Below, one piece after another: positions 1 through 11,560 of a stretch of 64,000 nucleotides of DNA (position 1 is the first letter of the stretch; each line of letters begins with the position of its first letter). Origin of the DNA: Benincasa hispida (lineage: Eukaryota > Streptophyta > Magnoliopsida > Cucurbitales > Cucurbitaceae); assembly GCF_009727055.1 (NCBI RefSeq), contig NC_052353.1:43265539-43329538 (forward strand), given 5' to 3'. The notes under the pieces are model-generated. The model was not told where the DNA came from, did not search any database, and worked only from the letters and a program-made list of their open reading frames with translations. The translations under genes and the position numbers were made by a program.

Positions 1-505
1 TCCCTCCCATTTTTTCATTTTATTTTCTTTCTAGCTTTTGCTTCTTCCCCATTTTTTTTTTATTTTATTCTTTCTTTTTCCCTTTCTTTTTCTTTTCTTT
101 ACTTTTTTTTCTTTCGTCTCTTTCTTTTTATCTTTTTTATTTTACTTTCTTTTCTTTCTTTGGTTTTTGCTTATTCTTTTTTTATTTTTTATTTTTTTTA
201 TTTTCTTTCTTCAGTTCTTGCTATTCCTTCTTTTATTTTTATTTTCTTCTCTTTCTCCGATTGCTTCTTCCCTTATCTTTTTTTATTATTTTATTTTCTT
301 TTCTTTCTCCGATTTTTTGCTTCTTCCTTTTCTTTTTCTTTTTTTAATTTTTCTTTCATTTGTCCGATTTTTTATTTCATTTTTCTATTTAATTTTATTT
401 CCTTTTTTCAATTCCTGCTTCTTCTCTTTCTCTTATTATTTTTTATTTTTTTTCTTTCCTTTATTTGAATTTTTTCTTCTTCCCCCTTTTTTTCCCAAGA
501 ATTAT
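1..505. repeat. Pyrimidine-rich low-complexity tract
   Basis: About 500 bases are almost entirely T and C on the plus strand, with short imperfect repeats of tttctttttc type and a recurring 'cttcttccc'/'ctttctccgatt' phrase about every 60-70 bases. The long phenylalanine/leucine-only reading frames here are a by-product of composition and are not genes. Confidence 0.85.
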
Positions 506-599
506 GAGGTGAGTTTCGTACGCAGAACTTGAAAGTACTTAATTCATAAGTGATTTAACACCAACAAACCAATCATCAAGTTTGATTATTATAACAAAT

Positions 600-1640
600 A
601 ATAAATATAAATAGCAAATGAAAGTCTATCAGTGATAACCACTAATATTTATTATCATTGATAGCTTAATCTTTGATTGTATTTTCGTAGTTAATAGCCA
701 TTTATAGAAATCTATCATTGATAGCCAATTAGTGAATTTAATTAATAAAGTTGAATCTCGAACTAAAATGTAATTGGAATGCCTAGAAGTTATTACTAAT
801 AGCACGTTTATCAGTGGTAGAAGCTATCATAAAAAAAAAAAGGTGTTCAGTGGCTATGATTGATAGAAACTACTACTGATAGCATGTTACCAGTGATAGA
901 AGCTAATACTAATAACATGTTATCGATGATGGAAGCTACTCGAGCACGTTATCGGTGATAGAAACTACCACTGATAGCACGTTATTGGTGATAGAGAACT
1001 ATCACTGATAGCATGATATCAGTGATATCATTGATAACATCTTATTAGTGATGTTATTAGTGAAAGAAGCTATCACTGATAACCACAATATGAGTGATGT
1101 TAGTGATATCGGTGATAAAACTTAAGTGATATCTATATATGAGTTTCTTTCAAAGGTGATAACCAGTTATAGAAGTCTATCATTGATAGCCTTACGTGTT
1201 AATATTTCAAGGTTGAGTCTAATTGATGAAGGTTTATCAGTAATAACAACTGATAGCTGCTATCAGTGATAGTCATGATAAAAGATTATTAGTGATAATT
1301 ACTATAGTAATCAAAGTTGTTGGTCTTCTTTCAAAGTTGATCACTATTTATAAATCAATCATTGATAGCCACTGATAGCCTTTAAGTAGTAATATTTCAA
1401 TGTTAATTCTAATTGATGAAAGTGAATCAATGATAGCTAATAACAATTGATAGCAAATTAAAAGTTAATATTTTAAGATTGTATTAATTTTTCTAAAATT
1501 GAAAGCTATCGTTAATAGCAACTATCATCGATAGTAATTGATAGAAGCTATCAGTGATAGCAGCTGATAACAACTATCAGTGGTCATCACTAATAGCTGC
1601 TATCAGTCAGCTGCTATCAGTGATAACTTTTAATTTGAGA
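600..1640. repeat. Field of CTATCAxTGATAG palindromic repeats
   Basis: The stretch is built from dozens of degenerate copies of a 13-base palindrome, CTATCA-x-TGATAG, separated by short spacers such as 'agcacgttatc' and 'agaagctactact'. Exact copies are at 999-1011, 1260-1272 and 1548-1560. The spacing is irregular, so it is not a clean satellite. The same palindrome fields recur at 52955-53735 and 55935-56045. There is no coding potential. Confidence 0.85.
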
Positions 1641-1884
1641 AAATCAGGAAGAAGGGAACAAAATGGTGGCTAGGCATGAGTTTTTTAGTCTTTTATCATT
1701 TTTTGATCTATATATGCAATTATTTTATCCTTGTACTACCTATTATATTATTTTGGGCTTGAATTCTATTTATGCAACTAGCCCTTGTTTTAATTTGTTT
1801 TAATTTGTTTTAATTTCCAAATTTGAATTTGCAATATCATTGCTAACAAATGTTTCATATTTCTATTTTTTATTTAAATAAATT

Positions 1885-2515
1885 ATTCACCACATATATT
1901 TATAATGTTTTTGTATTGATCGCATGAGGCTTTCAAAGAAACTTGTTTAATGAAGTTGAACTTTTCTTGATTTGATGCAGATATGGTTTGATTTCTAGCT
2001 AGTACCCAATCTTCTGATTCTCTCAATTGAATGCATATACTTGATTTGAGGAAGCGGAGGTGTGATGTTCTTGAAGTTGAAATCTTGGAAGAATGTATGT
2101 TGGAAGAATTCTCTCTATACCCTTTAAGTGTAAAATTTATGGCCCCTTCAAATGAAGAGAGCTCCACTATTTATAGAGTTCTCTTGTGAGCTTTGTGGGT
2201 TTGGGCTTGGTTGGTCCATGGACTTGACCCCTAAGTCTAACTAATTGGACTTGGGCCTTATTTGACATTTGTTTAAATTAGACATATTTGAGCTCAATTT
2301 AACTTTAGCCCAAAATAATAATATCAAATTAGACCAACTTAATCTTATTCAATCCAAGTGAACACACATGGCATTGTTGGAATTTGCTAATTTATGTCTT
2401 CAATTTCAATTTGGGATATATGTCAACTTTTAATTAGTCTCAAATTCAATTATTTATAGTTTCACCAATAATTTGAGAAATGATGTTGTAATTTGTGATT
2501 GATCCAAAATTTATC
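1885..2515 (-). mobile_element. Probable solo LTR (minus strand) with TATA box
   Basis: On the minus strand this stretch reads like a retrotransposon LTR. A family-typical upstream segment of repeated 'gggcccaag/tccaattag' phrases is followed by a consensus TATA box at 2168-2177 and then a leader-like segment. No element body flanks it. The ends are not clear and no target duplication was found, so the limits are approximate. The 94-codon minus-strand frame at 1883-2167 is the LTR leader. Confidence 0.4.
2168..2177 (-). promoter_or_regulatory. TATA box of LTR
   Basis: CTATAAATAG on the minus strand, a perfect plant TATA box, is followed downstream (leftward) by an apparent leader. It is most likely the promoter of the LTR remnant at 1885-2515. 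Confidence 0.5.
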
Positions 2516-2523
2516 ATTCAACA

Positions 2524-3115
2524 AATGTTGAGTTCTATGTCCTAAAACTCACAATTTGTAATCGTTATACGTCTTCTATTGACAATAAAGTTGTTATTGA
2601 GGTTTATTTAATAAAGTTGTTATCGAACATGTAAATTGCACTTATAATAGTCTAAATCCAATAATTTAACGAACCACTGACTATAGCAGAGTACTTAAAT
2701 TTTATGTAAAGACATAAAAGTGGATCAAATTTGAGTATATAGTCAAAATGGTCTATAAGTATAAGGATAGGGTTGGGTACTTTATCCTGAGACATTATAG
2801 ATGCGGCATACTTTGTACATTATACAAATGACGCGATCCCAAAATCGTTCATGTAGGGACATGCAAGTAGAGGCATCCTATACAAAAGATATTTGCATAA
2901 GACCGGACCACGAAATAGTAACTTTTCTTTACGACGTCATTTATTGTTAAAATTGACTATTTAAATCTTAATTCTAAGTTAACTATGAACTCCTATTTAT
3001 CCAGGATTATTCTTTAATCTGCGTGGGTGAGAGTGTCTCAACAGTGGCGACTCAATAAGCCTATAATACTTATACATTTGTTGTCACTCCATAAGGCCAC
3101 ACTGACTAGAAAGTG
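2524..3115 (+). mobile_element. 5' part of a Copia-family LTR (plus strand)
   Basis: It starts with the family's LTR opening (gtt-x-tatgtcctaaaactc) and follows the same order of phrases as the LTR of the Copia element at 42181-44026 read on its own strand: 'gtggatca', 'aaatggtctat', 'ggtactttatcctg', 'gcggc', 'gatccc'. Only the first third of that LTR is present, and it decays after the 'gtgggtgagagtg' phrase. It is an old truncated copy. Confidence 0.65.
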
Positions 3116-4117
3116 TCTAGCAAGATAGTTTGTAATGTAATACTAAGGAAGAAAAAGAAAGGGATTTATCTGTCTGCTAAAAAGAAAAGAATCAACTAAT
3201 AAAAAAAAGTGCTAAAAGGAATATCAAAAGAATGATAAAAAGAAAATAAACTGGTAATGAATATGGATTAATAAGAGTGAAAAGAGTTTCCCTTACCATG
3301 ATTTGTCAGGACACCCATAGAGCCAATGTTATGGGCATGAGTCCCTGTTCATTAATGCCTCCTTTCTGAGCCAAGGTTTTGAGTTTTGTTTTTGGTCCCC
3401 CAAACAAATTTATTGCTGATTTTCTTTCTGAGCTATATTAATGCCTCCTTCTGCTCTGGTAATTTCGAAGTTAATGTCTGTTTTATCACATTTTTTTACC
3501 TCTTTAGTTGCTTATCAGTCCATATGTTCTTTGGCATTTGATTGCCTTATCACTTTGACTTCAATCCTACTGGATTTATATATTGGTCTTCTCATTTGTA
3601 ATAATTGTTGGGTTTTGAAATTACCACAAAGTGATTGTCAATATTAAATGGGGAAATAACATGGTGAGGTTTGAATTTAGGACTTCATACTTGAAAACCA
3701 TGTTAAACTATTATTTAAGTCTAAAAGGCTTAAGCTAAGAGGTAATTGGAAGTTCAAATTTGGTATTTTTATGTTTGTAATGTGTTTGATTGATTGATGA
3801 GTACTCAATTATGTTTTTAAGATTGTAAAGTGTTTGTTATTATTATTAAACATTTTAGTAAAGTTTTTTTTTTTTTCCTTTTGCTAAAAGCACCATAATT
3901 TTTTTTGAAATTGTACCTTTATATGCATGTTCTTATGAGTTTGATCATTTTTTGATGTATAGGTAGACATGAACTCAACTTAACTATAGGGAATGTATAA
4001 GTAGGCTTTTTGTCTTACGTTGTTGATGTTTGTTTGGGCTATTGGAGAGATATAAATTGTTTGTAGCCAGTTGGTGCTTATAATGTTTTATACATTTCCA
4101 TTTTTATTATGTAGTAT
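3116..4117. other. No recognisable feature
   Basis: AT-rich sequence with a few purine runs (3145-3260) and short frames that match nothing I recognise. The 68-codon frame at 3441-3647 has no start context, domain or neighbouring exon to support it. Confidence 0.6.
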
Positions 4118-5600
4118 CGATAACTTGTAGAAATACAAGTTATTGTGGCTCTTAAGTTGGAACAATTAAGGTTTTTAATGATAAATTCTCTTCATTTTTA
4201 GAAGAAACACATGGAATTACTCAAACATTAGCAAACTCATGCAAAAGAATGTTATTACTAAAGTACTGCGACACTAACGCATTATATTGCAGGATTTCAA
4301 CAAGAGGCTAACGCATGATTAAGAAGTGTCGCAGGCGAGGTTTAACGCATGGACCATGCGTTGGAGGGATTCAACGCAAGGAAGATTCATTGATTCAGGC
4401 TGTTTGTGTCAAATCACCACTTGCAAGCATGGGCACCTCCAGCAGGCGGTCTAAAAGCATCTTGAGTGTCAGGCGGCTGACCAGGGCATGGACTTTAATA
4501 CTGCCCATCATCAAGCTGGAAAGACCAACGCCTATAAATAGAAGAAATCCCTCCAAAGTTCGAAGTTTAGAAAATTCCAAGTTCTCATTCCCAGTTTTTA
4601 GTCTCAGTATTAGCGTAGTCGTAGTTTTAGATCCTTAGAGCTGTGCTGTGGTGCCAAAAGAGCAGAAGAGAAGAGAACCACCACCACGCCGATCAAGGAG
4701 CGGAGGAAGCTGAGCTTGAGAGAGACACTTCGTCCAATTCTTATACAAGTGATTGTACACAACTAGAATTGAGCCAAAGAGGACAAGAGATTGTACTCTG
4801 CGTCTTGACTTATTTCCTTTCATCTTATTTATAGCTTTCATCCTTTCGTCTGATTAAGTATTGCTTTTGTAAAGACATTATGCTTCTTTATAAAATCACA
4901 TATTTGATCTATCACACTTTGCCATTGTTTATTTCTTGTTTATATTGGATGCATCTATACTTCATGCAAAATTCTATTTCAAACGCTTAAGCCAACTAAA
5001 ATTGGTAAAAGCATCTTTAGCTTAAACTATTCGAGAGAATAAGTAAGCCAGTATCAAGTTAGAACGCATAGTATATCTAGAGAGAGACTTACTGGTGTTA
5101 TATTGCATCCTGTGTTTGACGCATATATCCTAGAGATAGGCATTGTATGTTATTCGCATTGAGAAGTGTCGAATATAGTCTAACGCATAAACAAAGATAA
5201 ACAAATCATCTCATTCATCATATTCTAGCTCGTGTACATTCAACTTAGATCGACGCATACCACTTGTATCAAAATCTATTTTCACACGACCCATCATTCT
5301 CTACTCAACCCTTTTGTATCTTTTTACACACACACAACACCTTAGTGTAAACAACACATTTCTCCATATATTTAGGATATCCCTACAACAGTTATAATGC
5401 AAGGTCTGCGTTAGCTTAATTTGAATCCTTGAGTTCGACCCTGGAATTACTAGGAACCTAAATTGAATTTATACTTGGATCTGATTTAGGAAAACTTGAA
5501 CGTCAATCGAGGAGTGTCACACGTTCTGTTGCACATCTCTAACGCATCAACATGTTACGAATACATCAATGCACCAACACACCAACACACCAACGCATCA
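4118..5600 (+). mobile_element. Athila-type LTR (divergent subfamily)
   Basis: The opening (cGATAACTTGTAGAAATACAAG) is a diverged copy of the LTR opening TGATAA-xx-GTAGAAATACACG seen at 36422 and 61700. The rest follows the same plan: 'aacgcat' phrases, a TATA box at 4533-4540, a 'gagagagactta' phrase, 'gttcgaccct..aattactagga', and a terminal aacgcatca ending near 5600. No PBS or gag follows it and no target duplication was found. It is probably a decayed solo LTR. Confidence 0.6.
4533..4540 (+). promoter_or_regulatory. TATA box of Athila-type LTR
   Basis: TATAAATA preceded by 'acgcc', at the same relative place as the TATA boxes of the two related LTRs at 36929-36937 and 62206-62215. Confidence 0.5.
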
Positions 5601-6700
5601 TTCATTCTTATTTTTCCAAATTATTTTATACAATACACTTCTAGCTTGAATCACGAAAGCAACGAACAAGTACTAAAAAGATAGTTACTGTTTTTGTGTA
5701 AAATATGATCGTTTTATTAGTTTCCTCATAACTAGTAGTTTAATGCTATTAATTTCATCTGAGAAATAATGTGATAGATTTTGATCTACATGTTTGAATT
5801 AGAATGGAAAGGGAAGTCAAATAAAAGATTTATCCCTACAATAGAAGTCAAACATCATCCAACTAAAAGGATTCCATGTGTACAAATATATATCTCCATA
5901 TATTAAATTTCACCATGGACATATTGGTATCATGCAACTCTTTCTTTGTCTCATTTCTTCAGTGAATTTGTTGTTATCTAGTGAATTATTATGATAATTA
6001 ACATACCCAACTGTTCATCTTTATTGTATGTGCAACTCTTGTGAAAAAACTGAGGAATATGACATTTGTTGTAGTTGTAGTATAAAATCAATAATAGAGT
6101 TTTGATGTATCTAGGAGTTTCATAAACATTGTTTATATATAATTTTCTTTTTGTTGTCATAGCCTTTTTATTCTAGCCAATTTAAGACTGTCGACATATT
6201 CTTGAAATGAAGGAAGAAAGAAACTTTGAGATTACGCTTCGGAAAGTTTATTTCACTTCCATTTAGATTGATTATTGTTGTCTTCATTCTCTTCTTTTAT
6301 GTTTTGCATTACTCTGACTCTATTAAAATGTGAATAATTTCTCTATTAGTTATCATCAATTTATGGAAAGGATAAATCTGAGAAGAAGTCATTGCTCAAA
6401 TCCCTTTATGCTTGATTTTCTTTAAATTATATCTCAAGATTTGTTGATATATGTGAGATTCCATATGTACATATATGTTTGCTAAATATTGCCTTATTTG
6501 TAGATATTTAGGGTTCCCATATTTTGAGGACTGTTGTTGGGGGAGACAAAATGTGTTATGTTGACCGGAAGAGAATAGAGACTCATTTATAATATAGTGT
6601 CTCATTCATAATCACTCTTTCACTTTATAGGTATTCATTTTAATTATGTGAATATCTAATTAAAATAATTGCAACATTTTTTTTTTTATTTATGTATCCC
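5601..6700. other. No recognisable feature
   Basis: AT-rich spacer. The short minus-strand frames (5978-6160, 6396-6605) have no recognisable domain. Nothing supports a gene here. Confidence 0.6.
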
Positions 6701-6721
6701 TACTACAAGAATTCTAACTTT

Positions 6722-6835
6722 CAATGTCGGTTAGAAAAAGTGAAATTGGAGATACAATGTCAGTTTTTTTTAATAAAAAACACGGATCTTTAATGTCGGT
6801 TTTAAACCGACATTGAAGATAGGCTTTAATGTCGG
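6722..6835. repeat. Left subterminal TGTCGG repeats
   Basis: At least four copies of an aatgtcggtt motif occur. One is part of a near-perfect inverted repeat (tttaatgtcggtttt / aaaccgacattgaag) around 6791-6822. The matching set is at 11405-11560. Confidence 0.75.
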
Positions 6836-7004
6836 TCTAATCAGATTTATTTTTTTCATTACATTTAATGAATAAAGACCTAATATTTTTCATTATACGC
6901 GCCGCACCATTTCTTCCCAAACCCTCGTCTAAGCTCGTGTAAAACCATTCGTCCGAAATGCTCTCTCTTACTGTCATCCAAGCTTGGCCGCGTGAATCAG
7001 GTGG

Positions 7005-7170
7005 TTGCCGTCCGTCCGTGGTTACCTGTCATCCATCCGTTGTTGTTTGTCGTCTGTCCGTGGTAGTCCGTCCGTGGTGTCGTTCATTTGCGGTCGACCA
7101 TCCGTGGTGCCGTCCGTCCATGGTGTCGTCTGTTCGTGGTGCCATCCGTCCATGGTGCCGTTTGTCCGTG
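7005..7170 (+). repeat. GTCCGTGGT minisatellite
   Basis: About ten imperfect copies of a 13-16 base unit, (c/g)GTCCGTCC(a/g)TGGT, lie just inside the CACTA-like left end. The two overlapping frames across it (V/S/R/P-rich) are translations of the repeat and not proteins. A weaker cgttcgtccatcg region at 34255-34330 occupies the same place in the second CACTA element. Confidence 0.7.
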
Positions 7171-7524
7171 ATGACTTAGATTTTGGTGAGCTTTCAATAT
7201 TTTGGATCTAGACAGATCTGGCTTTTGGATAAGTTTTGTGATGTTTACATTTTAAGTCAATGGTTGCTAGTTTCACCACTGGATAGATCTGGATATTGTG
7301 ATGCATATTTTATGATTTCAGATATCTTTGAACCAGAAACTTCATATGAAATCTAGTTTTATCATTTAAAACTCTATGGTGGCGTATCCTTTATTAATGT
7401 TCCATGTAAAATCAATTATTTGTTTTCATTGCTCGACACTTCTAGTAATTGAATTGTTTAAGTTCTTCATACTTGTATACATATGCAGCATCCAATGAAC
7501 TCACTGTTTTTCTTTTTTTTTTTT

Positions 7525-7800
7525 TTTGCACAATTGATGCTTGACTATCATATTGGAGCAGCTAGTATGGCACGAAGCATAGCTGGTTATATTATCTCAT
7601 TTCTTGAGATCTTTCCCCTTTTCAAAGATAATATTCTAAATTGGCTTGGAAATGGGCATGAATTGTTCGGAGTTTTCTCTATTAATGTACTGGCTCCAGT
7701 TCTTTTAGCTCTATTGACCTTTATTCTTTGTTGGGGGTGTTGGAGAGTCTTCTACTGTAAACTCCATCACGATGTCATTAAAGTTATTCTTCTACTCAAT
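7525..7800 (+). pseudogene. Captured exon of a cationic amino acid transporter
   Basis: The translation from 7528 contains QLMLDYHIGAAS, then a hydrophobic stretch, LFPLFK, LNWLGNGHELFG, and INVLAPVLLALLTFILC. This is the order and spacing of an internal, multi-membrane-segment exon of plant CAT-family (APC superfamily) arginine/lysine transporters, as I remember the Arabidopsis CAT1/CAT5 group. After 'LCWG' the frame shifts and the family continuation GVGESS-TVNS appears in another frame (about 7735-7765). The remaining exons are absent. The fragment is preceded by a T-rich tract that could be the old intron's acceptor side. It sits inside the CACTA-like element and is almost certainly non-functional. 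Confidence 0.75.
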
Positions 7801-7999
7801 ATATTAATTTATTGGAATATGATAGTACAAATTCTCTTTGTTTCTCAATGTATACAATACTTGTTGTAGAAGAAAAGAGAAGGAAAAATTTAAGGAACAG
7901 AGAAATTAACTTAATTACAACTTGGTAATATTTTGGTTTGAGGATCTTGTTGGTACTTAGCAAGGGACTCTAGTGTGGTCAGTTAAGATTCCATAGTTA

Positions 8000-8205
8000 G
8001 ATAGATATGTGAAAGCTTTTTATAGTTTTATGTTCTGTCGTCGTCTCAACATTTTAGATCTCACTCTAGACAAGGGTAGATTTACTTGGTCGAATATGTG
8101 GATTTGTGTTGCTTCTTGTAGGTTAGACAGGTTTTTCCAATCCCACAAAAAGTCCTTCATAAGTTTTTATAATCTTTTACAAACAAAACACGGAGATCTA
8201 AAATA
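8000..8205 (+). pseudogene. LINE (L1) endonuclease fragment
   Basis: The 66-codon frame at 8009-8209 contains 'LDLTLDKGRFTWSN' followed by 'SCRLDRF'. This resembles the C-terminal part of plant L1 endonucleases (…G-x-FTW-S/T-N…RLDRFL…). Nothing else of a LINE (reverse transcriptase, poly-A tail) is recognisable nearby, so this is a scrap, possibly carried by or inserted into the CACTA-like element. Confidence 0.55.
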
Positions 8206-9299
8206 TTGAAGTCGATAACAGGATTGGATATACTTGTTCAATGAAGATTCTAGAAGTACAAAGCTAAAAGAAACTTGTGGTTCATTCTTTCACAATTTAT
8301 ATTTAATACTTCTTATAAGAGAAAATACAAGCAAACATTTAGGAAGAAAAGAAAGAAAATTAACTATATTTGGACAATTCCCCTATTTTTTTATTTTACA
8401 TTGTTGATCATCATCTAATGGAACTTAATATTTATGGAAACACATTTTCTGTCCAAAATTGCTTTTAATTTTTGTTTTACATTGTGCTATTCTTTAGATA
8501 GCAAGGACTAGAGAAAGGTTTGATGAGGATGAAAAATATATGTAAATAAACTAATAATAAACTAGTGATTTTTTCATATTTTCCTGGACTTGTAAAGTTT
8601 GTAGTTTAACTTTTGACCAGACAGTTCTTTTCAATCTCTTGGATCATGTTGTTGGAATTGCAAATTTTTCGATTTATTATTTGATTTTATTTGAGTGATG
8701 GGTTTTGTCGACTACATCACACATCTTTAGGATTGGAAGGTGGAAAGGTTCAAGAACATTTTGAAGAGGGGTTGTGCCTTAGACTGCCACAAAGAAGGGA
8801 AAGGATTACCCTGTTGGTCCTATTCTTCTTTGATTCTTCATTTTTATCGCCATTGGATCATGTGAGTTTTAGATTTTGAATGCTAATTTTCTCCTTTCCT
8901 CTTTCATATGCTTATGCTTATGTTTTGGCATACTTTGGATTTTTATTATGTGATTCGAGCTTGTATGTGGGGAATTCCCTCAACTCCTCTCATTCGACAC
9001 TTCCATCTCTCCCATCAGTTACAACTTTGCTTTCGATAATCCAGCAGCCGCAATTGTTGAAGCCTATGCATTTCCATCTGCTGAGTGTCGTTGTCGTGCC
9101 TTTTCATCTGCCCATTCTGTGCTCAAGTCAACGTCGTGGTTCTTCTTTTCAACAACATGGTGAGTTTTTTTGCATCTTGTTTCTGGTTCAATTTTTTTGC
9201 TCAATCTAATGGCTTTAAACATGGGGTTATTTCAATATTATGGCTCTAGAACTCTTTCCCCATTTCTTCTTTTCTTCTGTCTCTTCTTGCCTTAAACTC
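8206..9299. other. Interior of CACTA-like element, nothing recognised
   Basis: AT-rich with two modest frames (8691-8879, 8880-9209). The stretch 8985-9130 is less AT-rich and could be the remains of another captured exon or 5' leader, but I recognise no domain in it. Confidence 0.5.
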
Positions 9300-10750
9300 C
9301 AATATCCGGCCTACTATGGCTGAAGCTCATGCTAATTTATCTTCAGCTTGTAAGGACATGTATTTCTTCTCTCCCTGTAAAGGAAAATTTTAACCGTGCC
9401 CCTAAAATTCCCGTGCAATTTTGTCTTATTTTAAAATGATTTGATGACATTGCCTTGAACACTCTTGCAACTTATTATAAAATGATTTAATGATGTTGCC
9501 TTGAGCATCCTTGCAACTTTTGCTTCTTGGCTGTAGTGGACTTATGGAGGCTTCTATCAAGAGTTATAAACAAGCATTGCTTCTTTGGCCTGAGTTTCCT
9601 GAAGCAACATGCAACATTTTGCATACGTTATAGGTAATGTTACAATTTCATTTACATTTCCCATGGTTTTTAGTTGAACAAAAGGGATATAGACTGCATA
9701 TTTTTATTGAAAGCATGCGCTGTATAAAAGATGATCCATAAGCACACTGAAAAAGGTTTCACTCATCTCTATTTAGCTTGTTTTATAAGTTATCCTAGTT
9801 GGGTGCTTATATGAATAATTTCTTCATTATAGTTTTGACATCAAAATTTTGCAATCATAAGTCCCACATGTTTATTGCTTTTGTTGGGAACTCTTTTGAT
9901 TCTATGTTGTTGTCTATATATTCTCCTATTTGCGACATTTTGGTCAAGAGCTGTTGAGAAAAGCCTGTGTTTTATGATGCATATGGTAACTGGTTTCTTA
10001 AGTTTTCTACCTCAATGTTTAGAGGAAATATTCAAATTTGACAATTGGTGTAACATTTATCCTTGTTTTTGGCCAGCTCGATGAACTTCTTAGATCTGGT
10101 TCTTTGTGTTAAGCTGACACAAATATTTAAGCCTTGAAGTTTTGTGAATGAGAATATATGTTCTTCTTTTATAGTGTGTCTGCAGTTGGGAGAACCGTGA
10201 TAAAACATTTTTGGAGGTAGAGGGGATTATCAAGAGGCAAATTAATGTTAGTATGACTTACTTTTGCTTTACAGTATTCACCCCTTCTTGTCATTTGCTC
10301 CTTCCGCTTTAATTTATTTTATTCAATGTTTATGTTATGTAATTTTGTGTCTGGCCACTATTTGTTTAAGATGTTTGTTCTATCAAATGTTCAACCTTTT
10401 CATGCGATAGTATATCCTATTGACCCATTGCTTGCACTTGAAATTAGGTACAATAATTCCCCTTCGTATACATTCTTCAAAATGAATGCAGTGCTCTCAA
10501 GTTTTCTCTCTGTTCTTACAGCCGCAGTTATGCATCACACTATTTGAAAATTGCACCTCGATTTTCACTTCCTAGTTTCAACCACCCTTCACCGATTCCT
10601 ATAAAGCGAAATGGTGAATTTGAGAGGCTGAGGATTGCGTATGAATTTACTGAGAGTTGTTCTTTTTATTTTTTAGAAAATTTTCATTTTACTAAAGTTG
10701 TTGACCTACAGCTATGTGAGTAGTGACTTCGATAATCATCCATACTTACC
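9300..10750 (+). pseudogene. Captured multi-exon fragment of an O-GlcNAc transferase (SECRET AGENT type)
   Basis: Six consecutive exons can be read, separated by what look like retained introns. About 9305-9360: PTMAEAHANLSSACKD, a TPR repeat. 9538-9633: MEASIKSYKQALLL, FPEATCN, HTL. 10175-10250: VCSWENRDKTF, EGIIKRQIN. 10371-10447: NVQPFHAIVYPIDPLLALEI. 10522 to about 10630: RFSLPSFNHPSPIP, ERLRIA. 10712 to about 10746: YVSSDFDNHP. The order and content match, from memory, the last TPRs and the start of the catalytic region of plant SEC/OGT proteins, which transfer GlcNAc to Ser/Thr in nucleus and cytosol. Several donor/acceptor sites still look usable (gt at 9634, 10251, 10448). The donor after the fifth exon is damaged. 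The N-terminal TPRs and the catalytic C-terminus are missing. It sits inside the CACTA-like element, so it is a captured fragment, not a gene. Confidence 0.8.
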
Positions 10751-11400
10751 AAGTGATATCGGTTCATTCATGTATCCCTCCTGAACTCGGATTGTTACAT
10801 GACAAGTAGAGAAGGTGCACCCAACCAAAAAGGACTTCATAACAACATTAATAACAAGTACAAGGTAATATCATTTATAATTCTAAAGTTTTGAATTAGA
10901 TTCGGTGTTGGAATGCTATGACTATATTCTGCAGTTATGGTAGTCATAGTTTAGTTGTTTATGACTTCCGTTGAGTGGTTTATGGTAGTGGAACTTCTTA
11001 GGCATCCTTTGGTTGTGATTCTTTGAACAATAGTGGTCGAGATGCCTATAACCAGACACTGCTGAAGCTGGGGGGTCTATTCAAGAAGAATTATGAAGGG
11101 ATCCATACTTACCAAGTGTAGAGGGACAGTAAACTTATAATGTTTGTATTACTTGTAATTTGTGTTTTCAAGTACTGAATTATTGTACAGCCTTTTAAAT
11201 TATAATTTTATAGCAAAATTTGCGGATTAAATGTAATAGATTTACAATCCATACATGAATAATATGTCATACGTGCTCCATTGCAGAAATCACAACGTTC
11301 GATGAAGATGTGTCACGTTATACTTTTTGACTGCCATTAAAAATGGATTGGACAATGGCATTAAAAAAAACGGATAATAATCGTAAAAAATGGACAATAA
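10750..11400. other. Interior of CACTA-like element, nothing recognised
   Basis: The phrase 'atccatacttaccaagtg' occurs twice (about 10738 and 11100), hinting at a local duplication. No coding region or RNA gene is recognisable. Confidence 0.5.
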
Positions 11401-11404
11401 TTTT

Positions 11405-11560
11405 GGGCTTTAACGTCGGTTTAAAATTGACATTAAAATTGGTTCAAAACCGACATTAAAGGCCATTAATGTCGGTTGACCACCGACATTAAAGATCATG
11501 TTATAAAAGGTCTTTAATGTCAGTTATCTTTAATGTCGGTTTAAAATCGACATGGAAGAT
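11405..11560. repeat. Right subterminal TGTCGG repeats
   Basis: Seven or more copies of (a)atgtcggtt and its complement aaccgacatt alternate over 155 bases, including the hairpin-like ttaatgtcggttgaccaccgacattaa (in two halves around 'gacc'). It matches the left set at 6722-6835. Confidence 0.75.

Noticed and set aside
38..532. Long open frame rich in Phe, Leu, Ser and Tyr on the plus strand
   Set aside because: It is the translation of a T/C-only tract; several overlapping frames are equally open and there is no domain or start context.
999..1011. A functional tet operator
   Set aside because: TetR regulation is bacterial; the match is to a short palindrome repeated in plant DNA and has no regulator or gene arrangement to go with it.
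4315..4638. 107-codon plus-strand frame
   Set aside because: It lies inside an Athila-type LTR and spans its TATA box; neither protein domain nor exon context.
6958..7211. Two overlapping V/S/R/P-rich frames
   Set aside because: They translate the GTCCGTGGT minisatellite; reading frames are open because the repeat lacks stop codons.
7483..7869. 128-codon membrane protein gene
   Set aside because: It is one internal exon of a transporter extended by intron and frameshifted sequence; the other exons are missing and it lies inside a transposon.
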